The notes beneath the pieces are model-generated. The model was not told where the DNA came from. It made no database searches and saw nothing but the letters and a program-made list of their open reading frames with translations. Of a stretch of DNA of 64,000 nucleotides, positions 27,517 through 36,550 are shown piece after piece (position 1 is the stretch's first letter; every line of letters starts with the position of its first letter). The DNA comes from Desulfoluna sp942491485 (GTDB lineage: Bacteria; Desulfobacterota; Desulfobacteria; Desulfobacterales; Desulfolunaceae), in the NCBI GenBank assembly GCA_942491485.1, contig CALOAX010000017.1:248001-312000 (forward strand), written 5' to 3'. The translations under genes were made by a program, and so were the position numbers.

Positions 27517-28413
27517 ATGAAAGCCACGTATGATTTTGATGAAACACTGCTGGATAATGATGATGGGTTTCAAAATGAGTTTTTCGACAGGTTTACTTTA
27601 AGGCATGCCCCGCAGCCGCTTCAGCTCACCGATGACATCTCAAAACATTACCAGTTCCCGACATTTTACAACGACGTCACTTGTGCCATCGGTATCTTTT
27701 TGTGTTCTTATGAGAAAGCCTGCGAGCTGGTGGTCAAAACACTCGGCCCAAAGGTGAAGCCGGTCAAAATGACCCGAAACCGCTCCCTGGTGGCTTTTTC
27801 CTGTTACGAATACAAACAGGTCATGAACGTGGCGCCGTATAATGAAATCGCCATGACCATCCCGGTCATGGTGGACCCCATGGTGAATGTGCCGCTGTTG
27901 CCGATGATAGCCGACAACATGTTCTCAAAGTTGGGGTATTATGTCTTCGGCATGCCGGTGACCTCAAAGGAAAATCAGATCCGGGGCAACAAGATCTGGG
28001 GGCTCCCGAAAGTCACACAGGATATCGATATCACAGAAAATCAAGATACCTGCGAGATTGTCGCCAAAGAGGAGTCCGGTGAATCCTATTTTAAACTGAA
28101 GGTGCCCACCGGTGGCAAGCCAACGGACTTTGACGTGACATCCAACCTTTACTCCCGCCTGGAAGATGACTTTCTGCAAAGTGAAACCAACTTCAAAGCC
28201 ACATTCAATGTCATCAAGCACATGCAGCTTTTGCTGAAAAAAAATGCCACACCGGATCAGGACTACCTGACCCTTGGCGATACGGAATCCGCAAGTGTGC
28301 TTAGAGGCCTTGAAATTGAGGCACACCCGTTCCAGTTTCGGTTTGCAAAGAACATGAGCAGCTGTTTTGACCTGCCCAACCCGGATTTTACCTCTTCGGT
28401 TGTCTTGCCGTAA
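27517..28413 (+). CDS. acetoacetate decarboxylase-family protein
   Basis: 298 residues with AAGGGG before the ATG. The fold family is recognised from FPTFYNDVTCAIGIFL and the strand-loop GNKIWGLPKVTQDIDI, where Lys159 or Lys165 would be the Schiff-base lysine of decarboxylating members. The preceding part MVDPMVNVPLLPMIADNMFSKLG is typical of the larger relatives that are not true acetoacetate decarboxylases. The reaction is therefore uncertain. The stop codon is followed immediately, with no gap, by an AB A-half variant. Confidence 0.82.
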   Translation: MKATYDFDETLLDNDDGFQNEFFDRFTLRHAPQPLQLTDDISKHYQFPTFYNDVTCAIGIFLCSYEKACELVVKTLGPKVKPVKMTRNRSLVAFSCYEYKQVMNVAPYNEIAMTIPVMVDPMVNVPLLPMIADNMFSKLGYYVFGMPVTSKENQIRGNKIWGLPKVTQDIDITENQDTCEIVAKEESGESYFKLKVPTGGKPTDFDVTSNLYSRLEDDFLQSETNFKATFNVIKHMQLLLKKNATPDQDYLTLGDTESASVLRGLEIEAHPFQFRFAKNMSSCFDLPNPDFTSSVVLP

Positions 28414-28476
28414 GAGGCGGCCCTGCCGGGGGCCAAACTTTTGCCAATTTTACGGGCTGGGTTTGACAAACAGGTT
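28414..28476 (+). repeat. AB-family A half, long-loop subtype
   Basis: Begins on the base after the stop codon: GAGGCGGCCCTGCCGGGGGC. The A hairpin has an enlarged loop (CAAAC...GTTTG) like the copy at 59865. A right-end trace CCCGCCGGAGGC lies at 28587-28598. Confidence 0.75.
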
Positions 28477-28652
28477 TTAAAGGTTAGTCGCCCAGCTTCG
28501 CTGGTGTTGGCACCCATATGTCTTTGGTTTAATAGATAAGATGACGGTAACCGGAACGTTTTTGCGGAGCTTTTTTCAAAAAGCGACCCGCCGGAGGCAT
28601 GATCATAGAAGGCTCTTTATGGTTTTGATTGTAAAGAGGATAAGGACAACCC

Positions 28653-29507
28653 ATGGTCAACATTCTAATCGCAGGGGCAACCGGATATCTGGGCGGGTAC
28701 ATTGCTCAGGAGCTTAAGCGGCAGAGGCACCATACGAGGGTTTTGGTCCGGAGTGTGCTCAGGTTCGAGGCATCCGGCATTGAGGCCGATGAGATCGTTT
28801 ACGCTGAAATAACCGACAAGACCACGCTTCAGGGGGGGGGCAACGGGGTGGACGCTGTTATTTCCTCTGTGGGGATCACCAGGCAGAGGGATGGGCTCAC
28901 CTACATGGATGTGGACTACCGCGCCAACCTGAACCTCCTCGAGGAGGCGGTGCGGGCCGGGGTGAAAAAGTTTGTGTATGTGTCTGTCCTGAACGGTGAG
29001 AGGTTGCGACACCTGAAAATCTGTGAGGCAAAAGAGAGGTTTGTTGATGCGCTGAAGGGATCAGGGGTGGATTATTGCGTCATCCGGCCCAACGGGTTCT
29101 TTTCAGACATGACGGAATTTTACACCATGGCAACGCGGGGGCGCGTTTACCTTTTCGGGGATGGGCGCTACAGGTCCAACCCGATTCACGGGGCGGATCT
29201 TGCGAAGGTGTGTGTGGAGGCGCTGGGCAGGGGGGATGGTGAAATGGATGTGGGCGGACCGGAGACCCTAACGCAAAAGGAGATAGCACAGGTTGCCTTT
29301 GATGCCGCCGGAAAGCCGCACAGGATTACCTATGTGCCGGACTGGGGAAGACGCTTTGTGCTGGCAACGGCACGGCTTTGCTTGAGCAAGGCCAGGTTTG
29401 GGCCTTTGGAATTTTTTATGCATGTCATGGCCATGGACATGGTGGCTCCTGAATACGGGGAGCACACAGTGGCCAACTTTTTTCAAGGACTGAAAAAGAC
29501 GGGATAA
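28653..29507 (+). CDS. NAD(P)-binding protein, atypical SDR (NmrA-like)
   Basis: 284 residues. Rossmann glycine motif GATGYLGGYIAQEL (8-21), VDAVISSVGIT, KKFVYVSVLNGERL and DYCVIRPNGFFSDM mark an atypical short-chain dehydrogenase; the catalytic Tyr-x3-Lys is absent, as in NmrA and complex-I assembly relatives. The C-terminal part (PDWGRRFVLATARL, FGPLEFFMHVMAMDMVAPEYG) resembles plant and bacterial homologues acting in quinone or pigment metabolism. Alone, followed by a perfect 24-bp hairpin. Confidence 0.85.
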   Translation: MVNILIAGATGYLGGYIAQELKRQRHHTRVLVRSVLRFEASGIEADEIVYAEITDKTTLQGGGNGVDAVISSVGITRQRDGLTYMDVDYRANLNLLEEAVRAGVKKFVYVSVLNGERLRHLKICEAKERFVDALKGSGVDYCVIRPNGFFSDMTEFYTMATRGRVYLFGDGRYRSNPIHGADLAKVCVEALGRGDGEMDVGGPETLTQKEIAQVAFDAAGKPHRITYVPDWGRRFVLATARLCLSKARFGPLEFFMHVMAMDMVAPEYGEHTVANFFQGLKKTG

Positions 29508-29555
29508 ACCCTCCGGCGGCTCGCTTTTTGACATGAGCCCCGAAAACGATCCGCT

Positions 29556-29607
29556 TGCAACAGGCTTTCTCTTCAGCCCCACCGGGCTGAAGAGAAAGCC
29601 TGTTGCA
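29556..29607. other. perfect 24-bp inverted repeat with a 4-nt loop
   Basis: 29556-29579 and 29584-29607 are exact reverse complements separated by CACC. The arms begin TGCAACAGGCTTTCTC and meet at CAGCCC/GGGCTG. It lies between two convergent genes (stops at 29507 and 29718). Without a T tract it is not a textbook terminator, but the stem is strong enough to end or protect both transcripts. Confidence 0.9.
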
Positions 29608-29670
29608 GAATTGGCAGGCCGGCGGTACATGATAAATCAACAAATCCTGGGTCTTTAACATTGCTTTTAA

Positions 29671-29716
29671 GGCCTGTTTGTCAAACCGTTGGAAACGGTT
29701 GGCCCCCCGGCAGGGC
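29671..29716 (-). repeat. AB-family A half, truncated at a stop codon
   Basis: Minus-strand A half with hairpin AACCGTT...AACGGTT (a third compensated version). It breaks off at GCCCTG, two bases from the stop codon of the next gene, so its left end is missing. Confidence 0.8.
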
Positions 29717-29717
29717 T

Positions 29718-30221
29718 TTAGCTGATTTTCAACGCGGCGCGCAGTTTGGCGTAGGCTTCCTCTCGAACGCCTTTATTATTGGCAAATCCAATGGTGAGCT
29801 TGGGAAAATCAAAGTCCGTGGTGTTGATGTGGATGAGGTATTTCAAGTGGTTGCCCACGGAGGTGTTTTCCCACTCGATGCTTGAAATGTCGCTGTAGTC
29901 AAAAACTTTTCCTTTGTTGATTCTTCCGGCAAACACCTTTTTGTTGGTGTTGTCAATGGCGATGCCGTTCTCACCATAGGATGCGGTATACTCGGGGTTT
30001 ATCCCTTGGGTACGTGCGTGCTTTTCAAAGTTGTTTTTTTCCTGCTTACCGTCCCAGATCAGGTATGCAAGGGACGCCAGGGCTGCGGCGCCAATTGAAA
30101 TCCACCAGTTGACGTGGCCGGTGGCGGATACCGTCATAAAGCTTGCGGCCTTAAAGGTGCCGTAGGCGATAGCGGGGAGCACAACAAGAATTTTTAACAT
30201 TGTTTTAATAAGAAACATCAT
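29718..30221 (-). CDS. small membrane protein with PH-like cytoplasmic domain
   Basis: 167 residues with AGGAG before the start. Two hydrophobic segments (about 7-28 and 37-54), then a soluble domain of beta-strands (YTASYGENGIAIDNTNKKVF, DYSDISSIEWENT, YLIHINTTDFDFPKLTIGF) and a final helix, a layout seen in bacterial PH-like or DUF4755-type proteins. No catalytic motif; function unknown. Monocistronic, convergent with the NAD-binding gene. Confidence 0.7.
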   Translation of the reverse strand: MMFLIKTMLKILVVLPAIAYGTFKAASFMTVSATGHVNWWISIGAAALASLAYLIWDGKQEKNNFEKHARTQGINPEYTASYGENGIAIDNTNKKVFAGRINKGKVFDYSDISSIEWENTSVGNHLKYLIHINTTDFDFPKLTIGFANNKGVREEAYAKLRAALKIS

Positions 30222-30858
30222 TTTCTCCTTTGGGGATCGCAGTGCTTTACCCGATGCTGCTCTGAATCAGGCCTGCGTATGGTTTTCAATGCCGATGTGC
30301 TTCATCTGAAAACAAACACACCGGACAGTTTTTAATGCAATGGTCAGACAATTTTCAGTGATCACAGGAGGCGCACCTCCCGTGACAGATGCGGGTGATG
30401 AATACGTCACCATGGCAGATTGTCCTATGACCCAGCTCACAAGGGCATGTAGCCTGTCGTTGAATTGGTGGGCCGGGTTTTGCTTGCGCGTGTTCCTGTC
30501 TCGCTGAATATCATCGGCAGATATGAATCTGAGTTTAGGGTTTTGAGAGAAATAATTGACGGCGGTTGAGCCGCGCCATTACCGGTAATTGAGTTACGAT
30601 GGGTGAGCTTTAGGTACGTTGGTTTTCTTCTGGCATGCTCGGGATGGTCGTATTTGTTGATGGACCGGTGGGTTACTCCCAGACCGTGCCGGGGCGAGCC
30701 TCTGGGCGTCGTGATGAACATGGCGGGCGATAAGGCTTTTTCAACAGGCTTCAGCGATACAAAAAAAAATGGCGCGTCTTCTTCCTGAGACGTCCGAGGG
30801 CATGCCGGCGGGGCAGGGCTCGTGAATGGTATTGTTGGATTAACATGGAGTGTGGTGT
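30222..30858. other. 637-bp intergenic stretch, no gene seen
   Basis: Divergent region between the PH-like gene and lepB. Longest frames lack ribosome sites and protein-like composition. A 12-bp perfect palindrome ATTACCGGTAAT lies at 30578-30589, and GCGGTTGAGCCGC just before it is another short palindrome. No promoter stands out. Confidence 0.5.
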
Positions 30859-31722
30859 ATGGACGATGAAATGACAACCAAGCCCCGTAAAACCTGGCTT
30901 GCAGGCCTTTTATCCGTTGTTGTGGTTGGGTTGGGGCATGTGTATGCCGGTAAGCCCGGAAAAGGTGCTCTGCTTTATTTGGGGCAAACCCTTCTGGTCG
31001 CTGTGTGGATGGTGGTGTTTGCCTTTTATATGAATTGTGCTGTGTTGAGTGTGGCCGCTGCTTCGTGGTTGCTTTTTTTTCTTTATATCCTTCTCGATGC
31101 GATCCGGTCCGCCAAAACGAGTTCGGATGGATACACCCTGAAACGCTTCAACAGGTGGTATGTGTATCTGGCCTGTTGGGCCCTCGCCAGTTTTATTATC
31201 CAGCCTGCCGTGAGCATGACCCTAAAATCGAACGTTATCCAGGCGTATAAAATTCCGGCTCGTTCCATGCAGCCGACGTTGTTGGTTGGCGATCGTATTC
31301 TCACCAGCAAGATGAGTTACAAAAAGAATACGCCCCGGCGTGGAGATATTGTTGTTTTCCAATACCCGAAGGATCCGTCCAAAGATTTCGTCAAGCGGGT
31401 TATCGGTATCGAAGGCGATGAGGTTGAAGTCAGGGACAAGGCGCTATATCTCAGCGGTATGTTGCAGGCCGAAGGGTATGTTATTCATGGTGATGATCGG
31501 ACACTGCCGGGGCACGTAACCTCCAGAGACAATTTCGGGCCGGTGACCGTCCCTTCGGGGGCCCTGTTTGTTATGGGGGACAACCGCGACAACAGCCATG
31601 ACAGCAGGTTCTGGGGCTTTGTTTCCCTTGATACGGTTCGGGGCAAGGTGAGGCACATCTATTGGTCTTGGGATGGCAAAGGCAAGACCGTCAGGTGGGA
31701 GAGGATCGGGGAGAGCCTTTGA
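30859..31722 (+). CDS. lepB: signal peptidase I with extra N-terminal membrane region
   Basis: 287 residues from ATG 30859 (GGAG eight bases upstream). It removes signal peptides from exported proteins. The N-terminal third has several membrane segments beginning WLAGLLSVVVVGLGHVYAGK, a DUF5683/TM2-like module not found in E. coli LepB. The peptidase part has the catalytic Ser136 (ARSMQPTL), general-base Lys179 (DFVKRVIG) and box E GDNRDNSHDSRFWG. An AB A-half and a heptamer array follow. This may be one of several signal peptidases in the cell. Confidence 0.94.
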   Translation: MDDEMTTKPRKTWLAGLLSVVVVGLGHVYAGKPGKGALLYLGQTLLVAVWMVVFAFYMNCAVLSVAAASWLLFFLYILLDAIRSAKTSSDGYTLKRFNRWYVYLACWALASFIIQPAVSMTLKSNVIQAYKIPARSMQPTLLVGDRILTSKMSYKKNTPRRGDIVVFQYPKDPSKDFVKRVIGIEGDEVEVRDKALYLSGMLQAEGYVIHGDDRTLPGHVTSRDNFGPVTVPSGALFVMGDNRDNSHDSRFWGFVSLDTVRGKVRHIYWSWDGKGKTVRWERIGESL

Positions 31723-31811
31723 GCAGGGGAATCGCTTTGGTTTCAGGTGGGAGACCCTTCTCCTTGGCGTGCTTGTGATCTGTGGAACAATGTGACACCA
31801 CAGGCCTTTGG

Positions 31812-31863
31812 CCTGTTTGTCAAACTTTTCAAAAGTTTGGCCCCCGGCAGGGCCGCCGGAGTC
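31812..31863 (-). repeat. AB-family A half
   Basis: Minus-strand A half with the hairpin CAAACTTTT...AAAAGTTTG, one pair longer than usual. It lies between lepB and the heptamer array. Confidence 0.85.
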
Positions 31864-31897
31864 TTTTTCCTTTCTTTTCCCCATAACTTGTGTTTTC

Positions 31898-31982
31898 TCG
31901 CCCTTCGCCCTTCGCCCTTCGCCCTTCGCCCTTCGCCCTTCGCCCTTCGCCCTTCGCCCTTCGCCCTTCGCCCTTCGCCCTT
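31898..31982 (+). repeat. perfect heptamer array (TCGCCCT), about 12 units
   Basis: 85 bp of uninterrupted TCGCCCT. It ends inside the stop codon of the HDOD gene (TAA at 31983-31981), so read on that gene's strand the array starts directly after the stop as GGGCGAA units. Copy number is likely to vary between strains. Confidence 0.95.
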
Positions 31983-32970
31983 AATATGTGTCTTCTTCCA
32001 GGTATTCGAACGCTTCTGCCGCTTTCCGGGCCAGGTCCGTAAGGCCAATCTCCGTGACGGAGAGAAACTCCAGGGCCTCATCAGGGAGGGCAGACGGTTC
32101 TTCCCGGCCAAGGGTGATCTCTTTGGCCATGTGGTTGGCCAGGTTGAGGATATAGGCAAGGCGGTTTCCGCCGGACTCGGCAGGGGTGTGGTGGTATTTG
32201 ATGGCCGTGGCCAGAGGGTCCGGGAGGTTCCACTTCCGGCAGAGCTCGCAGCCGATGTCGGCATGGGTGAACTCAAGGATTCGGGATTCGGCGTCGGTGA
32301 TGGGCGCGCGGGTCAGCTCTTTGTATCGTTTGAACAGGGGCTGTCTTTCCAGGAGATAGCTGTCGAGGATTATTTTCCCTGCATCATGCATCAGCCCGGC
32401 CAGAAAGGCATCCTCCCCGTTTCGCGGGTTGAAGGTCTCTTCGATGAGTTTTGCGCAGATGGCAACGGCGAGGGAGTGTTTCCACAGGTTGCCGGCTTCC
32501 TGGCTGTACCCTTGCAGGTCGCGTCCCAGCATTTTCGAGTGGCCCAGCAGGGTGATGATCTGAAGCAGGGTGTCGCTGCCGAGCACCGTTGCCGCCATTT
32601 GGATGGAGGAGACCTTGCCGCTTAAGCCGTAATAGGCGGAGTTGGCGATTTTTAGGACTCTTCCGGCAAGGGCCGGGTCCGTGTTCAACAGATTTTCAAG
32701 GCTTTTGAAGTTATCCCTGCCGGTGATGAGGGTCCGCGCTTTGAGCAGGACGTGGGGCATGGGGTAGAGCTTTTTCAGGTTTTCGACCACATCTTTTTTA
32801 AGGGCATCGCCAGAAGAAAAGGCGTGCAACTCGTCTTCATCAAGAATCCAGGATTCAATGGGAATGACTTCTCCGCAGTCGGTGCACAGCAATTTCTTAT
32901 GGCAGATCTGGTAGACGACGTCGTCGCTGATCCAATAGTTCTTCGAGCATTGGGAGCATGTAATGTTCAT
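31981..32970 (-). CDS. HDOD-domain signalling protein, paralogue 1
   Basis: 329 residues from ATG 32970, chosen because the paralogue at 36723-37712 has the same start and length and AGGA lies upstream. Residues 5-33 form a zinc-ribbon-like CxxC...CxxC (Cys5, 8, 29, 32). The HDOD domain follows (about 60-260) with GLMHDAGKIIL and HSLAVAICAKLIEE; most HDOD proteins lack catalytic activity and act as signalling scaffolds. C-terminus EAFEYLEEDTY is identical to that of the paralogue. Partner unknown. Confidence 0.9.
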   Translation of the reverse strand: MNITCSQCSKNYWISDDVVYQICHKKLLCTDCGEVIPIESWILDEDELHAFSSGDALKKDVVENLKKLYPMPHVLLKARTLITGRDNFKSLENLLNTDPALAGRVLKIANSAYYGLSGKVSSIQMAATVLGSDTLLQIITLLGHSKMLGRDLQGYSQEAGNLWKHSLAVAICAKLIEETFNPRNGEDAFLAGLMHDAGKIILDSYLLERQPLFKRYKELTRAPITDAESRILEFTHADIGCELCRKWNLPDPLATAIKYHHTPAESGGNRLAYILNLANHMAKEITLGREEPSALPDEALEFLSVTEIGLTDLARKAAEAFEYLEEDTY

Positions 32971-33118
32971 TTCCATTCCTGTGATCCAGCCCCGGCCGCT
33001 TTCATTTGGGTCTATGTCCCATGATACTGGCATATTGGAAATGGGGCCAATGTTAAAACTCAATTCATGTCTTGTTCCGTCGGGGGCGGGTTGGAACGAT
33101 ATTTCTTCTGGCGTTTGC

Positions 33119-33165
33119 AAAAGGAAAGTTTATACACGGCCTGAGGTGCGATGTCATGCACAAAA
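33119..33165 (-). promoter_or_regulatory. upstream block shared by both HDOD genes, copy 1
   Basis: On the minus strand TTTTGTGCATGACATCGCAC, then CCTCAGGCCGTGTATAAACTTTCC. It matches the block at 37816-37862, about 150 bp and 105 bp before the respective starts. Conservation outside the coding region suggests a shared promoter or operator; TATAAA could be a -10. Confidence 0.6.
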
Positions 33166-33338
33166 GGGAGTCATGGGGGCGGCAGGCATAAATGCCTCAT
33201 CACTTCCTGTGCCGATGGACTCGACTTCGTCTTGTTGACCGGATGATGCACATGTGTAATAATTACTTTGTGTACGAATTGGTTATGTGGCTGTTTTCTG
33301 CCGACCAACCATTTGTTTAAATTTCAGGGGACATAGTA

Positions 33339-33525
33339 ATGGATGCATACGAGGCGTTACGGGAAAACTTGCATAAAAACCCGGCAGGGGCTCCGAAATC
33401 AGAGACATTCACCGAGATACTGCGCACCTTGTTTACTCCTGATGAGGTCGAACTGGCGGTTTGCCTGACCTTTCTCCCCCAACCACTTGAGAGGGTCGCC
33501 GAAAAGGCCGGGCGTTCCGTTGAAT
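33339..33525 (+). pseudogene. winged-helix/4Fe-4S protein gene, 5' part (cut by an IS)
   Basis: Codes for MDAYEALRENLHKNPAGAPK and on to AEKAGRSVE, a winged-helix-like N-terminal region, before the IS begins. Joining base 33525 to base 35451 (removing the IS and one target copy) restores one open frame of 362 codons plus stop, reading GRSVESARELCESMANKG across the junction. Confidence 0.85.
33520..33525 (+). repeat. 6-bp target-site duplication, left copy
   Basis: TTGAAT immediately before the IS; the right copy is at 35445-35450. Confidence 0.85.
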
Positions 33526-35444
33526 CATACATCCAGCACCCCCGCCGGCATCGCCAGGGCTATTTTTTCAGGCCCTCGTCGTCGATGGTCTACGGTATGG
33601 TAAAGATATTCGGTGTCAGTTTTAGTGCCTCAAGGAATTTGAGCTGTTCAGGTTTTAGAGGTCTGGCAAGCCGTCTAACCCCATCAATGGTGAGTACGTT
33701 AATCTGCTTGAACTTGATGCTCATCATAAATGTCGTAGGCCGAGTTGTCCCCTTTGGCTTCCATCCAGGCAGTGGAGTGCTCGTTTTTTTTATATGTTGC
33801 CGTAGATCACGCTCAATGAGCCTCCAAATTAAGAGGGCGAGTAAGAGTACAAGGCCTAACACTTCAATGCGTGAGGTCTTTTTCAGAAAGATGGCGTTAA
33901 TGATGGCTGGATCTTTGATAAAGCCAAAGTTTTTCTCAATGCCATCCTGCTCTTTATAGAGCCTGAGCAGTTCCGAGGGACTCCATCGGCCTTTGTCATT
34001 AAGGCTCGTGAGGAGAACAAAACACCCTGCACGTGTCCGGAGATCCTTTGTTTTTTCGGGGTTTTCATGGAGCGTTGTGCTGAGCTCGTACCGGAACGCC
34101 CTCGCGACTCTGGTCTCTCCCTTTTTTGGGCGTCCTCTTTCAAAGACAGGGGTCTCGGTGATCTCCGTTTCTATGGTGTGCATGCTCTTTGATGCCAGTT
34201 TTATCATTTGCTTACGTGCAGATTCTGCATCATCGCGGCATTTATAAGCTGGGAGCAAGCTGTCATGGATTGTTTTTTCAAGGGCTGTTCGGTCTTTTTT
34301 TAGCTGGTTCTCGATGGTTTTTTGCCTGCGCTTGTCGTAGGCACTTGAGTGGTAGGTTATGGCGCGATACGAATGACCTTCGACATCAACAATTCCCTCC
34401 TGAGCCCGGTAATAGGCGGATGGCTTTTTGATGGTTCCTTCATCGTTTGCAAGGATGCCGACCTCCTGCCAGAGTTCTTTTTTAACGGCTTCGTCTATGA
34501 CGCGCTTGCACTCCTTGAAGTTGGCAGGCATACGACTTAGAAAGTCGATTTTGAGGTCTCTTGCTTTTTCAAGATTTAAGGCGGTTACAAATGCGGAGTC
34601 GGCAATATGAAGAGATGCTCCTGTTTCAAGCCCATGACGTGCCATGTAGGCTGATGCGCTGGAGAGAAGCTTGTTATTGAGGGTTTTATCCGAGGCATTA
34701 CCATTTTCAACTTGACCAATAATGGGGATGTTTCTCTCGACACAACACATAGAAACCATGAACTGTTTCAGATCCGGGCGCTTTGCCTTGCTGTGGCCAT
34801 ACGTAACATTTGAGGGTTCTTCATCCTGCAGTTCATAGTCTCCGTAAACCGATACAGACGTTGTGTCGAAGTGGTAGGCCTTGGCGTCAATATCAAAGGT
34901 GCTCAAGGCTTTCATTGATACTTCAGTAAACAGGCGCTGAGCGCCAGCTTCGTACACCCTGTCCATGGCCCGGCCGAGGTTGGTCTCACTGAACATTTCA
35001 TGGTTTACAGGAAAGCCGAAAAGAATCTCGCTGTCTTGTTCATTGATTTCGTCGGTGAATCGGCAAAGTGGTGTCCGGCCTGAGAATGCGTCTATGACCA
35101 TGGCACATATGGCATCACCCGGGGCCAGGTTCATCTGGCTGTCGACTAGTTCGTTGACAGTTTCACGAATCATAAGTCGCTTCGTGTATTCTCGGGCAAT
35201 GGGAAGTAGACCCGCTCTTGTGATCTGGAGTTTTTCTAAATCGATGGTATCCATAATAGTGGCCCCCATGTTTGAAATTATTCGATATCCATGGGCACTA
35301 TCACATATAGACATTGTGTTTGTCTAGGCAAACTTTTTGGGCTAATCACAGCACTTCTATAAACCTCGAAGTATATATGTAATAGCCTGAAAATATTCGA
35401 TTTAAATTCCAGTAGCAATGAAGCAAGGGGGTGCTGGAGGTATG
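33526..35444 (-). mobile_element. IS1634-like insertion sequence, complete (1919 bp)
   Basis: Left end CATACATCCAGCACCCCC and right end GGGGGTGCTGGAGGTATG are inverted repeats with one mismatch over 18 bp. One transposase gene fills the element, and TTGAAT flanks it on both sides. It looks intact and recently inserted because the target gene can be rejoined without any other lesion. Confidence 0.92.
33590..35314 (-). CDS. IS1634-family DDE transposase
   Basis: 574 residues, full length for the family. Recognised by the long DDE_Tnp_1-type core with DTTSVSVYGDYE (first catalytic Asp), GHSKAKRPDLKQFMVSMCCV, and the C-terminal LYKEQDGIEKNFGFIKDPAI, which carries the final Glu. It moves the element by cut-and-paste or copy-in. 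No frameshift or stop, so it may be active. The gene runs opposite to the interrupted host gene. Confidence 0.93.
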   Translation of the reverse strand: MSICDSAHGYRIISNMGATIMDTIDLEKLQITRAGLLPIAREYTKRLMIRETVNELVDSQMNLAPGDAICAMVIDAFSGRTPLCRFTDEINEQDSEILFGFPVNHEMFSETNLGRAMDRVYEAGAQRLFTEVSMKALSTFDIDAKAYHFDTTSVSVYGDYELQDEEPSNVTYGHSKAKRPDLKQFMVSMCCVERNIPIIGQVENGNASDKTLNNKLLSSASAYMARHGLETGASLHIADSAFVTALNLEKARDLKIDFLSRMPANFKECKRVIDEAVKKELWQEVGILANDEGTIKKPSAYYRAQEGIVDVEGHSYRAITYHSSAYDKRRQKTIENQLKKDRTALEKTIHDSLLPAYKCRDDAESARKQMIKLASKSMHTIETEITETPVFERGRPKKGETRVARAFRYELSTTLHENPEKTKDLRTRAGCFVLLTSLNDKGRWSPSELLRLYKEQDGIEKNFGFIKDPAIINAIFLKKTSRIEVLGLVLLLALLIWRLIERDLRQHIKKTSTPLPGWKPKGTTRPTTFMMSIKFKQINVLTIDGVRRLARPLKPEQLKFLEALKLTPNIFTIP

Positions 35445-36352
35445 TTGAATCGGCTCGGGAACTTTGCGAGAGCATGGCAAACAAAGGGATTATCTTCAGC
35501 AGGGAAAAAGAGGGGGCCATGGGGTATGCCCTGCTTCCGACCATTCCGGGGATCTTTGAGTTTCCCTTTATGTCCGGAGGCGGAACGAAGATGCACGAGA
35601 AGCTGGGTGTCCTCTGGGAGAGGTATCACCTGGAGAGCCAGGGCATGGATTTTTCTTCAAGCCCGACTCCCCTTATGCGGGTTGTCGCCGTTGAGGAGAC
35701 CGTGGCTGGTAAGAATGAAGTTATGCCGTATGAGATCGTTTCGGCCATGATGGAGAAGAACCATACCTTTGCCCTGGCCGAGTGTGCCTGCCGGGTTTCC
35801 CAGGGAGAGCATGCCTGCGACAAGCCCAACGATGTCTGCCTGATTTTTGATGCCATGGCGCGGTTTCTCATCGACCGAAAGCATGCCCGGGAAATCACCC
35901 GGGAAGAGGCGCTGGTTGTGCTGAAACGATCCGAGGAAGCCGGGCTCGTCCATACCACAAACAACAGCCAGGATCGCCTGAGCGTCCTCTGCAACTGCTG
36001 CGCCTGCTGCTGCACCATTTTGACCTGCCAGACAAAGCTTGATGCCCCCTATCCGTTTTCCAAAGGGCGCTGGAACGCAAGCGTGGATGAATCGGAGTGC
36101 ATGGGCTGTGAGGTCTGCGCCGAGGAGCGGTGCGTGGTTAAAGCCATCACTATGGAAGAGGAGGTGGCCATGGTTGAACCGGAAAAATGCATCGGGTGCG
36201 GCCTGTGTGTCTCCACCTGCCCGACAGATGCCATCTCCATGGTTGAACGAGATCATGTGCCCCCCATCCCGGAGACCGGAGCCCAGCTTGGTGGACAGGT
36301 GTTGATGGAAAAGGGGCGCCTTGAAGCATTTCTTGAGCTGAATAAAAGGTAG
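35445..36352 (+). pseudogene. winged-helix/4Fe-4S protein gene, 3' part
   Basis: Carries the rest of the split protein. After the junction, MANKGIIFSREKEGAMGYAL completes the winged helix. Then follow an unusual cysteine cluster (CNCCACCCTILTC) and two ferredoxin-type sites: CMGCEVCAEERC and CIGCGLCVSTCPTDAIS, each able to hold a [4Fe-4S] cluster. A protein from ATG 35474 (292 residues) could still be made, because it keeps all the clusters, but it would lack the first helices and native ribosome site. Family: 4Fe-4S proteins with an N-terminal helix-turn-helix, possibly electron transfer or redox sensing. Confidence 0.8.
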
Positions 36353-36387
36353 AAAAAAGGCGAAAGGCAAAGGGGAAAACAAAAAAC

Positions 36388-36422
36388 GTTCTTGGTTCTT
36401 TGTTCTTCGTGCTTGGTTGCGG
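36388..36422 (+). repeat. degenerate heptamer array (GTTCTTG type)
   Basis: GTTCTTG GTTCTTT GTTCTTC GTGCTTG GTTGCGG, preceded by GGCGAAA GGCAAAG directly after the ferredoxin gene's stop. Confidence 0.6.
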
Positions 36423-36467
36423 AGTCGCTACGCTCCGTCAGTAAAAATAAAATGTATAAAAAGAGAT

Positions 36468-36550
36468 GCCTCCGGCGGCAGGGTGAACCACCTTGAAAGC
36501 GGGATGCCGCAGCACTTTGCTCCTCGTTCCTCGGATCAAATCACAGCGGT
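36468..36550 (-). repeat. AB-family B half
   Basis: Minus-strand B half ending GCCGCCGGAGGC. Loop CCGAGGAACGAGG kept; the main stem is weaker here (CCGC...GCGG). Confidence 0.8.

Noticed and set aside
30437..30877. 146-codon minus-strand frame upstream of lepB
   Set aside because: Proline/serine/threonine-rich shadow composition, no ribosome site, overlaps the lepB start.
31898..31982. CRISPR-like array
   Set aside because: The repeated unit is 7 bp without spacers, so it is a simple tandem array. The array at 48551 is rejected for the same reason.
33339..33959. 206-codon frame treated as one protein
   Set aside because: Only the first 62 codons belong to the host gene; the rest is read-through into the antisense strand of the IS transposase.
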